Positions 9,564 through 18,616 of a stretch of DNA of 45,143 bases are shown here, piece after piece. Origin of the DNA: Paracoccaceae bacterium (GTDB lineage: Bacteria; Pseudomonadota; Alphaproteobacteria; Rhodobacterales; Rhodobacteraceae); contig JAPOVX010000062.1 of assembly GCA_026707935.1 (NCBI GenBank), positions 1-45,143 on the forward strand, given 5' to 3'. The position numbers and the translations under genes were made by a program. Position 1 is the first letter of the stretch, and each line of letters starts with the position of its first letter. The notes beneath the pieces are model-generated. The model had not been told where the DNA came from and made no database searches. It was given only the letters and a program-made list of their open reading frames with translations.

Positions 9564-10469
9564 TCAGTGATCCGGCATATTCTCACCGATGTCTCGCAGC
9601 GTCTCGATCAAGCAGGCCGAACGTTCAGACAACTCCCGTGACTTCAACCAGATCGCGGCGTACGACATCCTGATCGACGGGCGCCACGGACGCACGGCGA
9701 TCTGTCCCTGCCGAATCCCGGTTGCGCTGAACGGATCGCTGATCCCGACACCGAGTCCTGCGGCAACAAGATGACAGCTGGCAATCGCGGTCGAGGTTTG
9801 AATTGCGATCGGTAGCGGGTGCTTTGCCTCCAGCATGCACTTGTCGGCGAGTTGTCGCAGCCTTGTCTTCCTGGCTGGAACGATAAGACGTTCGCCGCGG
9901 AAGTCGGACGGCCCAATCTCGGATTTCTCGGCCAGGGCGTGACCGGCCGGCAGCAATGCCACTGCATTCACGGAAACGAACTCGCGGGCCTCGAGCAGCG
10001 GATGCTCAACTGGCATGAGCGTCAGGCCGATGTCGGAGTTCTGGTTGACGATCCAGTCCTCGATGTCGAGCCTGTCGACCCAGCTCACGTCCAGTCGCAG
10101 GTCCGGGTAAACGGTCTGGAACCGCATGAGTGCGGTCGGAACAAGTTCGCTGAACATTAACGGACCGATCGCGGAAATTCGCAGCGGGCTTCCACGCTCT
10201 AGCCGGATGTCTTCGACGATGTCGGGCAGCGCATCCAGCCCGGTCAGGGTCGATTCGATCATCCTGTAGAACCTTCGGCCCTTGTCCGAATGAACCAGGT
10301 GCCGACCCCGACGTTCGAACAGTTGAAATCCGAGATCGGCTTCGAGTGCCGCAAGGGCACGGCTTACCGCCGGTTGCGTCAGCGAAAGAAGCTCGGCCGC
10401 TGCCGTCGCCGATCCTGTGCTGACAATCGCCTGGTATGCCTTGAGTTGCCTGATGCGGAGATTCTTCAC
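9564..10469 (-). CDS. LysR-family transcriptional regulator
   Basis: The product has an N-terminal winged helix-turn-helix (RQLKAYQAIVSTGSATAAAE, then TQPAVSRALAALEADLGFQLFERRGR) followed by a LysR substrate-binding domain. I prefer the GTG at 10469 (301 residues, GGAG four bases upstream), because LysR proteins normally begin a few residues before the helix-turn-helix. A GTG at 10538 would add 23 residues. It sits between the FGE gene and tctC in the same direction, so it probably controls the transporter-sulfatase genes and may sense their substrate. LysR genes are more often divergent from their targets, so being inside the row suggests autoregulation. No T-N11-A box was confirmed. Confidence 0.88.
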   Translation of the reverse strand: MKNLRIRQLKAYQAIVSTGSATAAAELLSLTQPAVSRALAALEADLGFQLFERRGRHLVHSDKGRRFYRMIESTLTGLDALPDIVEDIRLERGSPLRISAIGPLMFSELVPTALMRFQTVYPDLRLDVSWVDRLDIEDWIVNQNSDIGLTLMPVEHPLLEAREFVSVNAVALLPAGHALAEKSEIGPSDFRGERLIVPARKTRLRQLADKCMLEAKHPLPIAIQTSTAIASCHLVAAGLGVGISDPFSATGIRQGQIAVRPWRPSIRMSYAAIWLKSRELSERSACLIETLRDIGENMPDH

Positions 10470-10607
10470 GTGCTCCACCTGAATGCCGTCACGCCGATCG
10501 AAGATAACCGGCTCGGCGCGATGTTGAAAAGTCCGCACATCCTGGAGGCGCCGGTATTTTTCGCCGTCACCCGAGGCTCTCGGACTATCCGCTGGTGACC
10601 GATCCCT

Positions 10608-11492
10608 TTATGCATCGAATGCGAGTCGGAATCCGGAATTGCATGCCGAAGTGTCGCCCGGCCTCCCGGACCGCGCGGCTATGCGATAGCGCCAGCAGTA
10701 GGACTTGTGACAGAGAAACGAGCCGCCTTTCAGGACGTGTTCCCTCTCGGCGATCGCCTGTTTGTTGCGAACCCTGGCCGCCTTTCCGACCGAGCGAACG
10801 CGAAACCGGTCAGCGCACCATTCCCAGACATTCCCGCTCATGTTGAACAACCCGTACGGATTGGGTTCAAAGGCATCAACCGGTGCGGTCCCGTAAAAAC
10901 CGTCGCGAACCGTGTTTTCGTCCGGGAACTCGCCCTGCCAGATATTGCAGAAGATGTTCCTGTCATCATCCGGTTCCGCGTCTCCCCAGGGATACCGCGC
11001 ATTATCAGAGCCGCCGCGTGCCGCGTGTTCCCACTCCGGTTCGGTTGCCAACCTTCCACCCGCCCAGGCCGCGTAGGCCATCGCATCAGCATGGGATACA
11101 TGGGTGACCGGGTGGTTTCCCGGCGCCCTGTCGCCAGAAGGGCCGGCAGGACATCTCCAGTTGGCGCCGTCAATGGCATTCCACCACGGCAAGTCGCGGG
11201 GACGGGGACCGGTCGCATCTTCCGACAGCCCCCGAAACACGTATGACCAGCCGAATCGATCGGCGCTGGTCATCCATCCCGATTCGTCGATGAAACGGGC
11301 AAATTCTGCAACCGTGACGGCGAACCTCGATATGCCGAACGCACGGAGTGTCGTCTGACGCCTTGGCGATTCCCCATCGAAACGGATTTCGGGCCTGTCG
11401 GTACCGACATGCGTCCTCCCACCATCCATCCAGACGATGTCGCTGCTGTCCAAATCGGTCTCCTTGCCGGTCAGGTCCGCAGCCTGAAACAT
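10608..11492 (-). CDS. Formylglycine-generating enzyme (sulfatase maturase)
   Basis: The product of about 294 residues is a true FGE/SUMF1-type oxidase, not just a member of the wider fold family. The C-terminal block GGSFLCHKSYCWRYRIAAR carries both catalytic cysteines at the FGE spacing (Cys261 and Cys266 counted from ATG at 11492). It also has the fold markers MDGGRTHVGTD, HPVTHVSHADAMAYAAWAGGRL, EPEWEHAARGG, YPWGD and NMSGNVWEWCAD. The enzyme converts the cysteine in C-x-P-x-R of a sulfatase to formylglycine, which fits the sulfatase at 4836-6350. The start is uncertain: TTG at 11516, ATG at 11492 and TTG at 11453 (with AAGGAG upstream) are all possible. It is the first gene of the co-directional row leading to the sulfatase. 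Confidence 0.88.
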   Translation of the reverse strand: MFQAADLTGKETDLDSSDIVWMDGGRTHVGTDRPEIRFDGESPRRQTTLRAFGISRFAVTVAEFARFIDESGWMTSADRFGWSYVFRGLSEDATGPRPRDLPWWNAIDGANWRCPAGPSGDRAPGNHPVTHVSHADAMAYAAWAGGRLATEPEWEHAARGGSDNARYPWGDAEPDDDRNIFCNIWQGEFPDENTVRDGFYGTAPVDAFEPNPYGLFNMSGNVWEWCADRFRVRSVGKAARVRNKQAIAEREHVLKGGSFLCHKSYCWRYRIAARSGRPGDTSACNSGFRLAFDA

Positions 11493-12092
11493 GGTCCAAC
11501 TGCCCGACCGCGTCAAATGACCTGGAGATCTTTCGTTACTCTAAGCGGCATCCGCAACCCTGTCGATTTCGATACAATCGCCAACTGTCATCCTTCGCAG
11601 GGCCCGCCGTGTTCCGGTATCCGTCGATGTTGAAGCGCGAGCGATTGCATGGAGAATTCGAGGGACGAAAGGCCCTCCGGCATGCATACATCGTCGTGGC
11701 TGTGGGCTACGAATATTCCGATACGCTGCTTCTCATCGGTCCTGCAACAACTCAATCATGTGCAACTGACCGTCATGCCGTCCAGGTCCCCGGGATGGAG
11801 AAAATGCGTGCAAGGCCGAACACCAAATTTACTTGACGAATAATGCTGGATGAACTCGACACGGATGTCTTTGAAGGGTCTTTCTGCTTTGCGGACAGAA
11901 CACCTCCTGGTTCCTTCGGTCCGGAGTTTGCCAACCAACTGAAACGCGTTTTGCCCTTAGCTGCCAGTTCCGGTATTCCCAAGGTCGTAAATCGGCAAGA
12001 ATAGCCAGATGCCCTGTTTCCGCATCACCTTTGACGCCTGGTGAGCCCGAAACCTGCGGCCAAGACGATCCTCAAAGCAGCTGGGAGGCCCA
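11493..12092. other. Divergent intergenic region
   Basis: About 600 bases between the FGE gene (minus) and the FGGY kinase gene (plus). No gene is supportable. It must carry the promoters for both directions, but I cannot point to a convincing -35/-10 pair. A ribosome binding site (GGGAGG) ends it before the kinase ATG. Confidence 0.45.
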
Positions 12093-13550
12093 ATGTACGT
12101 CGGACTTGATCTCGGAACATCCGGACTTCGAGCGCTGCTGGTCGACGGAGGCGGACAAATGCTCGGCGAGGCGGAAACCGCTTTCGGCACGATGCACCCA
12201 AGACCAGGCTGGTCCGAACAGGCGCCGAAGTCCTGGATCGAGGCATGTCGCATCGTCATGTCCGGCCTGGAACGCGACCACCCGGGAGCAGTTGAATCAG
12301 TGCGCGGGATCGGCATCAGTGGCCACATGCACGGGGCCACGTTGCTCGACGAGGACGGTGTCGCATTGCGCCCGTGCATCTTGTGGAACGACACGCGCTC
12401 TTCGGAAGAAGCTGCCCGTTTGGACGCCATTCCACGGATGAGGGAGATAACCGGGAACATCGTGTTTCCCGGCTTCACCGCACCCAAGCTCGAGTGGGTC
12501 CGTCTGCATGAGCCCGAGATTTTCAGGCGAACGGCAAGGGTTCTGCTGCCGAAAGACTTTCTGCGGCTATGGCTGACCGGCGAATACTTCAGTGACATGT
12601 CGGACAGTGCCGGAACCTCGTGGCTCGATGTCGGTTCCAGGGCATGGTCCGACGAGGCGCTGAAACTGACACATATGCGACGGGACCAGATGCCGGAATT
12701 GCGCGAAGGAGTCGATCGGGGCGGAAACCTGCGGCGTTCCCTGTGCCGTGAATGGGGCATCGCCGGACCTGTTTGCATCGCCGGTGGGGCCGGCGACAAT
12801 GCAGCCGCGGCTTGCGGCGTGGGTTGCCTTGCCGAGGGAACCGGGTTCGTGTCGCTGGGAACCTCGGGTGTTGTCCTGGCCGCGCGGGACAGCTTCTCAC
12901 CATCACCGGAGACGGCTGTCCACACGTTTTGCCACGCGGTTCCCGGCAGGTGGTACCAGATGGGTGTCATGCTCGCTGCCACCGACTGCTTGAACTGGCT
13001 TTCGCGAGTCTCAGGACGCTCACCGGCACAACTCGCTGAATCACTGCCGGACCGGATTGACGGGCCATCGAGCCTGGCGTTCCTGCCATATCTCTCGGGA
13101 GAGCGAACTCCGCACAACGACGCCACCATTCGCGGCGTTTTCGCGGGAATCGACGTTTCGATGGACACGGAATCCCTGACCAGGGCGGTGATGGAAGGAG
13201 TCGCATTCGCTCTTCGCGACTGCATCGAGGCCCTGCGGTCGACGGGCGCACGGCTGGAGACTACCCTGGCAGTCGGCGGCGGCAGCCGATCACGTTTCTG
13301 GCTCGAAACGATCTCGACAATTCTGGGCGTGACGTTGTCCTTGCCCAAGGGGCAGGACCTGGGTGCGGCATTGGGCGCCGCACGGCTGGCAATATGTGCC
13401 GACACCGGGGCTGACCCCGGCGACGTCATGGTCACCCCTGAAATCCGGGAAACAATCCATCCCCGCGCCGAACTGGTTGAAGCTTACGAAGCCGGTTACC
13501 GGCGGTTCCGCTCGCTATACGGTTCCGCACAGCCTGGTCCGGCCGCATGA
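12093..13550 (+). CDS. xylB: FGGY-family carbohydrate kinase, xylulokinase-like
   Basis: The 485-residue product phosphorylates a ketopentose or similar sugar with ATP. It begins with the phosphate-binding block GLDLGTSGLRALLVD, followed by GISGHMHGATLLDEDG and CILWNDTRS. The catalytic aspartate is Asp235 in GGAGDNAAAACG. Then come YLSGERTPHNDATIRGVFAGI and the nucleotide-binding block AVGGGSRSRFWLETISTILG. The size and the MHGATLLD and SGERTPH blocks are those of XylB. GGGAGG precedes the ATG. No sugar transporter or isomerase gene is adjacent, so the sugar is not certain and the gene appears to stand alone. Confidence 0.85.
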   Translation: MYVGLDLGTSGLRALLVDGGGQMLGEAETAFGTMHPRPGWSEQAPKSWIEACRIVMSGLERDHPGAVESVRGIGISGHMHGATLLDEDGVALRPCILWNDTRSSEEAARLDAIPRMREITGNIVFPGFTAPKLEWVRLHEPEIFRRTARVLLPKDFLRLWLTGEYFSDMSDSAGTSWLDVGSRAWSDEALKLTHMRRDQMPELREGVDRGGNLRRSLCREWGIAGPVCIAGGAGDNAAAACGVGCLAEGTGFVSLGTSGVVLAARDSFSPSPETAVHTFCHAVPGRWYQMGVMLAATDCLNWLSRVSGRSPAQLAESLPDRIDGPSSLAFLPYLSGERTPHNDATIRGVFAGIDVSMDTESLTRAVMEGVAFALRDCIEALRSTGARLETTLAVGGGSRSRFWLETISTILGVTLSLPKGQDLGAALGAARLAICADTGADPGDVMVTPEIRETIHPRAELVEAYEAGYRRFRSLYGSAQPGPAA

Positions 13551-14105
13551 TCATGAATTGACGCGCAACGCGAACGCGAGTTGAAAATTCTGGCCTGTAT
13601 TGCCCGGAATTCTCCTCCGGGATCGGCGTGATCTACTGTCCCGCGTCGTCGTGCGCTCGTTCTGCAGACGTCACCTTGTTATCCGCGTCCGACCGCTGAG
13701 CTCATTTGGCAAGTACCCAGAAAATCGTCCGCGATGGCCCCATCTGCGGGAACCGTCACCCTGTTCGCGAGACCGCCCGACCCGAGGGCGGCTTGATCCT
13801 TCGGTCGGCGGCTTGTCTCCCGATAACTGATGGTCGCTGGAATCGGCGACAGAAACAGCCTCCCGTATTTTTTCGTCCCGGTGCTGCGACGAATCACGGA
13901 ACCCGCGTGCCTGCGGCAGGGCAAGGTCCGGGTGATCCCTGGCAATGTTCCGATGACCGGCAGCGCAGTCGGCTTCAGTGAGTTCGCATCCATGCCCCGC
14001 CACGGAAGGGACACCGTCCGGAACTCTCGAAATTTCCATCGCCCCGGACCCTTGTCCGAATTCAGGTGTCGAAAAGCTCCGGACTAACCGACGACGTTGG
14101 AAGGT
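13551..14105. other. Intergenic region between convergent genes
   Basis: About 550 bases between the kinase and the GMC oxidoreductase gene. Minus-strand frames around 13680-14040 are open for about 110 codons and contain protein-like phrases (LPVIGTLPGITRTL, YGRLFLSPIPATIS), but I recognise no family and no ribosome binding site. It may be the remnant of a lost gene or simply GC-rich non-coding sequence. Confidence 0.35.
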
Positions 14106-15698
14106 TCACGAACTGGATTCGAGGATCATGTGGGCGACTTTTTCGCCGATCATCATGGATGGCGCGTTGATGTTGCCGTTCGTGATGGTGGGCATGATCG
14201 AGGCGTCCGCCACGCGCAGGCCGTCGATACCGTGCACACGTGCTTCCGGGTCCGTAACCGCCATGGCGTCATTCCCCATTCTTGCCGTTCCGCACGGATG
14301 ATAGGCGCTGTTCGCGTTGTTCCGCACGTAATCATCGAGTTCGGAGTCGGACCGGACGTCTGTCCCCGGCGAAACCTCGGGCCCGCGGCAAAAATCGAAC
14401 GCGGGCTGTGCCGCGATGGCGCGCGCGAACCGTATTGCAGTTCGAAACAGTGACCGGTCACGCCCGGTGCTCAGCCCGTTGAGCAGGATTCGAGGGGGCG
14501 CGAACGGATCCGCCGAGCCGAGCTTGACCCGGCCGCGACTGTCAGACCTCACGGGGCCGACATCGAAACAGTAACCGTCCTTTTCCGGCGGCGGGGACCA
14601 TCCGTCCATGAAATACGGCCAGAAGTGGAACTGGATGTCGGGCTGGGCCGCGGACGCATCCGAACGAAAGAAGGCGCCGACCCGGGAATGCGACGTCGCG
14701 GCGGGTCCGGTTCGGAACAACATCCACTCCGCCCCGGCCATCGCGATTCTCGGCCACGCGAGCAGCTTGTTCTTGGTCATGCCCTTGTGCGGACACCTGT
14801 ACATGACGTGGACTTCGAGGTGGTCCTGCAGGTTCTGCCCGACGCCGGGAAGATCCTGGACGACCTCGATTCCGAATTCACGCAAGTGATCCGCAGGACC
14901 GATCCCGGATAGCATCAGCAGTTGCGGGGACTGAAACGCCCCGGCCGACAGTATGACTTCGCGACGGGCACGTAGCAAATGATCCTGCCCCCGGTGGCGA
15001 TAGACGACTCCGGTCGCGCGCCGGTTCTCGATCAGCACTTTCATGACATGCGCATTCGTCGTGACGGTGACATTCGGGCGCCTCGCGGCAGGCCAGACAC
15101 ACGCCCGGGCCGTCCCGGAACGCCAACCGCCGAAATGGTTGGCATCGAAAGCCGAAACGCCTTCCTGGCCGGCGCCATTGTAATCGTCGGGGCGTGCATG
15201 CCCGGCCTGGGATCCGGCCTCGATGAAGGCCTCTTCGACCGGGTGGTTGCCGGTCATTTTCTGAACGGCAATCGGCCCGGAATCCCCACGGTACGGGTTG
15301 GGGGTACCATGGTAGGTCTCGATACTCCGAAAAAACGGAAGGACATCGTCAAATCGCCACCCTGCCGCACCTTCTTCCGCCCACCTGTCGAAATCCCTCC
15401 GGTGTCCCCTGACGAAAACCATGCCGTTGAGGGATGACGACCCGCCCACTGTTTTCCCGCGCGGCTGGGACAACACCCGGCCGTTCATGTATGGCTCCGG
15501 TTCGGTCTCGAATGACCAATTGCGCCGACCACCGGTAAACGTATACCGCGAACCGGCGGGAATCCGCGTCGTCCAATGGGCATCGGTGGGACCGGCCTCG
15601 AGCAGCAGGACGCGAAACCGGCCACCTTCGGACAACCTGTACGCCAGGAACCCTCCTGCCGAACCCGAACCAACAATGATGTAGTCGTATTCGGCCAT
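14106..15698 (-). CDS. GMC-family FAD oxidoreductase (choline dehydrogenase-like)
   Basis: The product of about 530 residues oxidises an alcohol using FAD. The N-terminal dinucleotide site is YDYIIVGSGSAGGFLAYRL. The GMC signature regions follow: QPRGKTVGGSSSLNGMVFVRG and SAGAFQSPQLLMLSGIGP. The C-terminal catalytic block is YHPCGTARMG (catalytic His) and VADASIMPTITNGNINAPS (paired Asn). The ATG at 15698 is preferred because the FAD motif follows directly. A GTG at 15716 would add six residues. No signal peptide is present. It resembles BetA-type dehydrogenases, but no betaine aldehyde dehydrogenase is adjacent. It is divergent from a GlxA-type regulator, which may control it. Confidence 0.88.
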   Translation of the reverse strand: MAEYDYIIVGSGSAGGFLAYRLSEGGRFRVLLLEAGPTDAHWTTRIPAGSRYTFTGGRRNWSFETEPEPYMNGRVLSQPRGKTVGGSSSLNGMVFVRGHRRDFDRWAEEGAAGWRFDDVLPFFRSIETYHGTPNPYRGDSGPIAVQKMTGNHPVEEAFIEAGSQAGHARPDDYNGAGQEGVSAFDANHFGGWRSGTARACVWPAARRPNVTVTTNAHVMKVLIENRRATGVVYRHRGQDHLLRARREVILSAGAFQSPQLLMLSGIGPADHLREFGIEVVQDLPGVGQNLQDHLEVHVMYRCPHKGMTKNKLLAWPRIAMAGAEWMLFRTGPAATSHSRVGAFFRSDASAAQPDIQFHFWPYFMDGWSPPPEKDGYCFDVGPVRSDSRGRVKLGSADPFAPPRILLNGLSTGRDRSLFRTAIRFARAIAAQPAFDFCRGPEVSPGTDVRSDSELDDYVRNNANSAYHPCGTARMGNDAMAVTDPEARVHGIDGLRVADASIMPTITNGNINAPSMMIGEKVAHMILESSS

Positions 15699-16034
15699 CG
15701 TGCCTGCCCCGTGCACCGGCGAATCTCCTCGCCGTTCCGGATCTTTACAAGGGACCGGACGCCACCTTCAAGAAGCCATCGAACGCGGTGATCGCGCTGG
15801 ATTCCGATGCGTGAATCCCGTGTTTTCGTTTTCATGGGGTCGAGGAACCGCTGCTTCGCTGGCGGGATCAGGGACCCGTCGATCGGGCCGTTTGCGCCGG
15901 GATGCCCGTCCGACAACTGGATTTTTGAATGACGCCATTCAAATGCTGTCGGAATCGCTTGATCAACCGCGCTTTTGACGTAACAGTTTGCGACAGGGAT
16001 CAGGTTCGATTGATTCGGGTTACGGAGTGCCGCC
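15699..16034. other. Divergent intergenic region between GMC and GlxA-type genes
   Basis: About 335 bases holding the promoters of both divergent genes. It becomes AT-richer toward 15930-16020. No gene is supportable. An operator for the AraC-type regulator is likely here but I could not define a repeat. Confidence 0.4.
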
Positions 16035-17063
16035 ATGGGAGTGCGGTTTGCCGAAAGCCAACGGCCCGCAGATGGCCGTCCCCGAAGGCATGTATTCCTT
16101 CTCCTCGACAGCTTTTCCCTGGTGTCATTCTCCATCGCCTTGGATGCGCTCCGGCTGGCAAACAGGCACTGCATCGTGCCGCCCTATCGATGGCTGCTCG
16201 CAGGGGAGGACGGCCAGGTCGCAACCAGTTCGTCAGGAACGCAGATTCGGCTGGACATGGGGCTGTCACCGGTCAGGCATGACGATGTCGTGCTCGTGTG
16301 CGGCGGAATTGACGTGCAGCGCGCCACGACCCGGCCCGTCCTCAACTGGTTGCGACGCGAAGCGCGGAAGGGGATTTCGGTCGGGGGCCTGTGCACCGGG
16401 GCATACACTGTCGCCAGGGCGGGTCTCCTGGCAGGACGAAAGTGCACGATTCACTGGGAAAACAGGGATTCGTTCCAGGAGGAATTCCCGGACGTCGAGC
16501 TCTCGCGTTCCGTATTCGTGGTCGATCACAACCGCTATTCCTCGGCGGGGGGTACGGCGTCCCTCGACCTGATGCTCAAGCTGATTGCGGACGACCGCGG
16601 ACAGGATACGGCCGACTGGATCGCGGATCAGATGGTTTACTCCTCCATTCGGACCGACCGCGACGAGCAACGGTTGTCGATCCCGGGCCGCATAGGCGCC
16701 CGTCATCCCAAACTCTCGGAAGTCATCCGGATGATGGAGGCAAACATCGAGGAGCCGAAGTCGCCCCGCATCATGGCCAGCGATGTCGGCATGTCGGGGC
16801 GGCAGCTTGAACGGCTCTTTCGCCGCTACATGGATCGTTCGCCGAAAAAGTACTACATGGAACTCCGCCTGCAAAAGGCGCGAAATCTCCTGATGCAGAC
16901 CGACATGTCGATCATCAACGTCGCCCTTGCATGCGGATTTGCATCTCCGTCGCATTTCTCCAAGTGCTACCGTTTGTTCTACGGCACGACGCCTTACCGG
17001 GCACGCTGGGCACAGACGGTTGTGAAACAACCGTCGGCTGACGTTTCTTCCAGTACCCATTAA
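16035..17063 (+). CDS. GlxA-type AraC-family transcriptional regulator
   Basis: The 342-residue product has an N-terminal DJ-1/PfpI-like domain (HVFLLLDSFSLVSFSIALDALRLAN through VGGLCTGAYTVARAGLL, where the Cys sits in the nucleophile elbow). A C-terminal AraC double helix-turn-helix follows (ASDVGMSGRQLERLFRRYM, KARNLLMQTDMSIINVALAC, GFASPSHFSKCYR). This is the architecture of GlxA, CdhR, GbdR and ArgR-type regulators, which often respond to quaternary amines or amino acids. ATG is preceded by CGGAG. It is divergent from the GMC oxidoreductase and lies upstream of the liv-type operon in the same direction, so either or both could be its targets. Confidence 0.88.
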   Translation: MGVRFAESQRPADGRPRRHVFLLLDSFSLVSFSIALDALRLANRHCIVPPYRWLLAGEDGQVATSSSGTQIRLDMGLSPVRHDDVVLVCGGIDVQRATTRPVLNWLRREARKGISVGGLCTGAYTVARAGLLAGRKCTIHWENRDSFQEEFPDVELSRSVFVVDHNRYSSAGGTASLDLMLKLIADDRGQDTADWIADQMVYSSIRTDRDEQRLSIPGRIGARHPKLSEVIRMMEANIEEPKSPRIMASDVGMSGRQLERLFRRYMDRSPKKYYMELRLQKARNLLMQTDMSIINVALACGFASPSHFSKCYRLFYGTTPYRARWAQTVVKQPSADVSSSTH

Positions 17064-17269
17064 TGAGGCGCTTCGGGACGGTTTCCCGGCGTTGACAAAG
17101 TTCGGGGTCCGGAGTTCCTTCTGGCGGACACGTTTCGCCGCTACTCCTGCAAATTGGTATTCGTATCCGGTTTCATTCCGGGAACGCGAGCGAAGTGCGA
17201 ATCCATCCGCAGTCGGGTCCCGGACCGTCCCTTCCGGCAGGTTTCGAACACTGTTCGACTGCAAAAAAT

Positions 17270-17297
17270 TTGTACTTTCCGGGTGGTTTGCTAAAGT
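17270..17297 (+). promoter_or_regulatory. Possible promoter of the liv-type operon
   Basis: TTGTAC at 17270-17275 and TAAAGT at 17292-17297 are spaced by 16 bases, about 40 bases upstream of the binding protein ATG. The match to a sigma-70 consensus is partial. The local run of A and T stands out in GC-rich sequence. Confidence 0.3.
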
Positions 17298-17338
17298 GAG
17301 TTAACCACGCTGGATTTACCCCATTGAGGAGAGAGACA

Positions 17339-18538
17339 ATGAATCTGGGCAGGCTGAAAAAAACTTTCCTGGCCGCAACGATCTTCATGGCCGGGACATC
17401 ATTGGCAGAGGCGGAAGAAATCAAGATCGGGATCTTGCTGGGATTCACCGGACCGATCGAATCCCTGACGCCCGGAATCGGCAGTGGCGCGGAACTGGCC
17501 ATCCAGGAAGTGTCCGATTCGGGGGCACTGCTGGACGGCGCGACGGTTTCGGGGATTCGTGCCGACTCGACCTGCATTGACGCGGCAGCCGCGACGACGG
17601 CCGCCGAACGACTGGTGACTGCTGACCAGGTCAACGCGATCATGGGCGCCGACTGTTCGGGCGTGACCGGCGCGGTCCTTCAGAACGTCGCGCGGCCCAA
17701 CGGGATCGTCATGATTTCGCCGTCCGCGACATCTCCGGGATTGTCGACCGCAGAAGATGACGGTCTTTTCTTCCGCACGGCTCCTTCTGACGCCCGCCAG
17801 GGCCAGGTCATGACCGATGTCATCATGGACCGGGGGATCAAGTCCGTCGCTCTGACCTATACCAACAACGACTACGGCAAGGGCCTTGCCGACAGCTTCC
17901 AGGCCGCATTCGAAGCGGCCGGTGGCGAGGTGACGATCAACGCACCCCACGAGGACGGCAAGGCCGATTACAGCGCCGAAGTTGGCGCCCTCGCGGCGGC
18001 TGGCGGCGATGTTCTCGTGGTTGCAGGCTACATTGACCAGGGTGGTCGCGGGATCATCCAGGGCTCGCTCGACAGCGGTGCCTTCGACATGTTCGTGCTT
18101 CCGGACGGCATGATCGGCGAAAGCCTGCCGCAGGCAATCGGCCCCGACCTTGACGGCTCGTTCGGCCAGGCGCCGGGCACTGACAGCCCCGGGCTGGCGA
18201 AATTCACCGAGCTTGCAAGTGCCGCCGGCTTCGACGGTTCGGCCCCGTTTGTCGGTGAAGCCTATGATGCGGCAGCGCTGATCCTCCTCGCCATGCAGGC
18301 GGCGGGATCGTCAAGCAGCCAGGACCTCAAGGAACAGGTCATGAACGTCGCCAACGCTCCAGGTGAAATGATCTACCCGGGCGAACTGGCCAAGGGCCTG
18401 GAAATCCTCGCGGGCGGGGGCGATGTCGATTACGTCGGCGCGTCGGCGGTCGAAATGATTGGCGGTGGAGAATCGGCCGGCAACTACCGCGAGATCGAAA
18501 TCCAGGACGGTGCCCTCCAGACCGTCAGGTTCAGGTAA
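17339..18538 (+). CDS. Branched-chain-amino-acid-type ABC transporter binding protein
   Basis: The 399-residue periplasmic protein belongs to the LivJ/LivK type-I family. ATG at 17339 follows GAGGAG, and a signal peptide (MNLGRLKKTFLAATIFMAG, then TSLAEA) precedes EEIKIGILLGFTGPIESL. Typical markers are GSGAELAIQEVSDSG, GADCSGVTGAVLQNVA, ISPSATSPGLS, FFRTAPSDARQGQVM, TNNDYGKGLADSFQAAF and GEAYDAAALILLAMQAAG. It is the first gene of a complete importer operon. Two tandem hairpins separate it from the ATPase gene, consistent with higher expression of the binding protein. Members of this family also bind urea, amides, nucleosides and aromatic acids, so leucine is not assured as ligand. Confidence 0.9.
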   Translation: MNLGRLKKTFLAATIFMAGTSLAEAEEIKIGILLGFTGPIESLTPGIGSGAELAIQEVSDSGALLDGATVSGIRADSTCIDAAAATTAAERLVTADQVNAIMGADCSGVTGAVLQNVARPNGIVMISPSATSPGLSTAEDDGLFFRTAPSDARQGQVMTDVIMDRGIKSVALTYTNNDYGKGLADSFQAAFEAAGGEVTINAPHEDGKADYSAEVGALAAAGGDVLVVAGYIDQGGRGIIQGSLDSGAFDMFVLPDGMIGESLPQAIGPDLDGSFGQAPGTDSPGLAKFTELASAAGFDGSAPFVGEAYDAAALILLAMQAAGSSSSQDLKEQVMNVANAPGEMIYPGELAKGLEILAGGGDVDYVGASAVEMIGGGESAGNYREIEIQDGALQTVRFR

Positions 18539-18540
18539 GA

Positions 18541-18582
18541 AACACGGCATATCCGTGTTCCCGGCCAGTGCAGCTGGCCGGG
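18541..18582 (+). terminator. Two tandem hairpins between binding protein and ATPase genes
   Basis: The first hairpin pairs AACACGG (18541-18547) with CCGTGTT (18553-18559) across a CATAT loop. The second pairs CCCGGCCAG (18560-18568) with CTGGCCGGG (18574-18582) across TGCAG. Both stems are perfect and adjoin directly. No U-run follows, so they probably act as 3' stabilisers or partial attenuators that favour the binding protein message over the downstream genes. Confidence 0.75.
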
Positions 18583-18616
18583 AGGCCCCTGACCGAAGCC
18601 TCTGGCGGGCAACCGG

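Noticed and set aside
14979..15437. Plus-strand open frame inside the GMC oxidoreductase gene
   Set aside because: It is antisense to conserved GMC blocks and has no recognisable domain.
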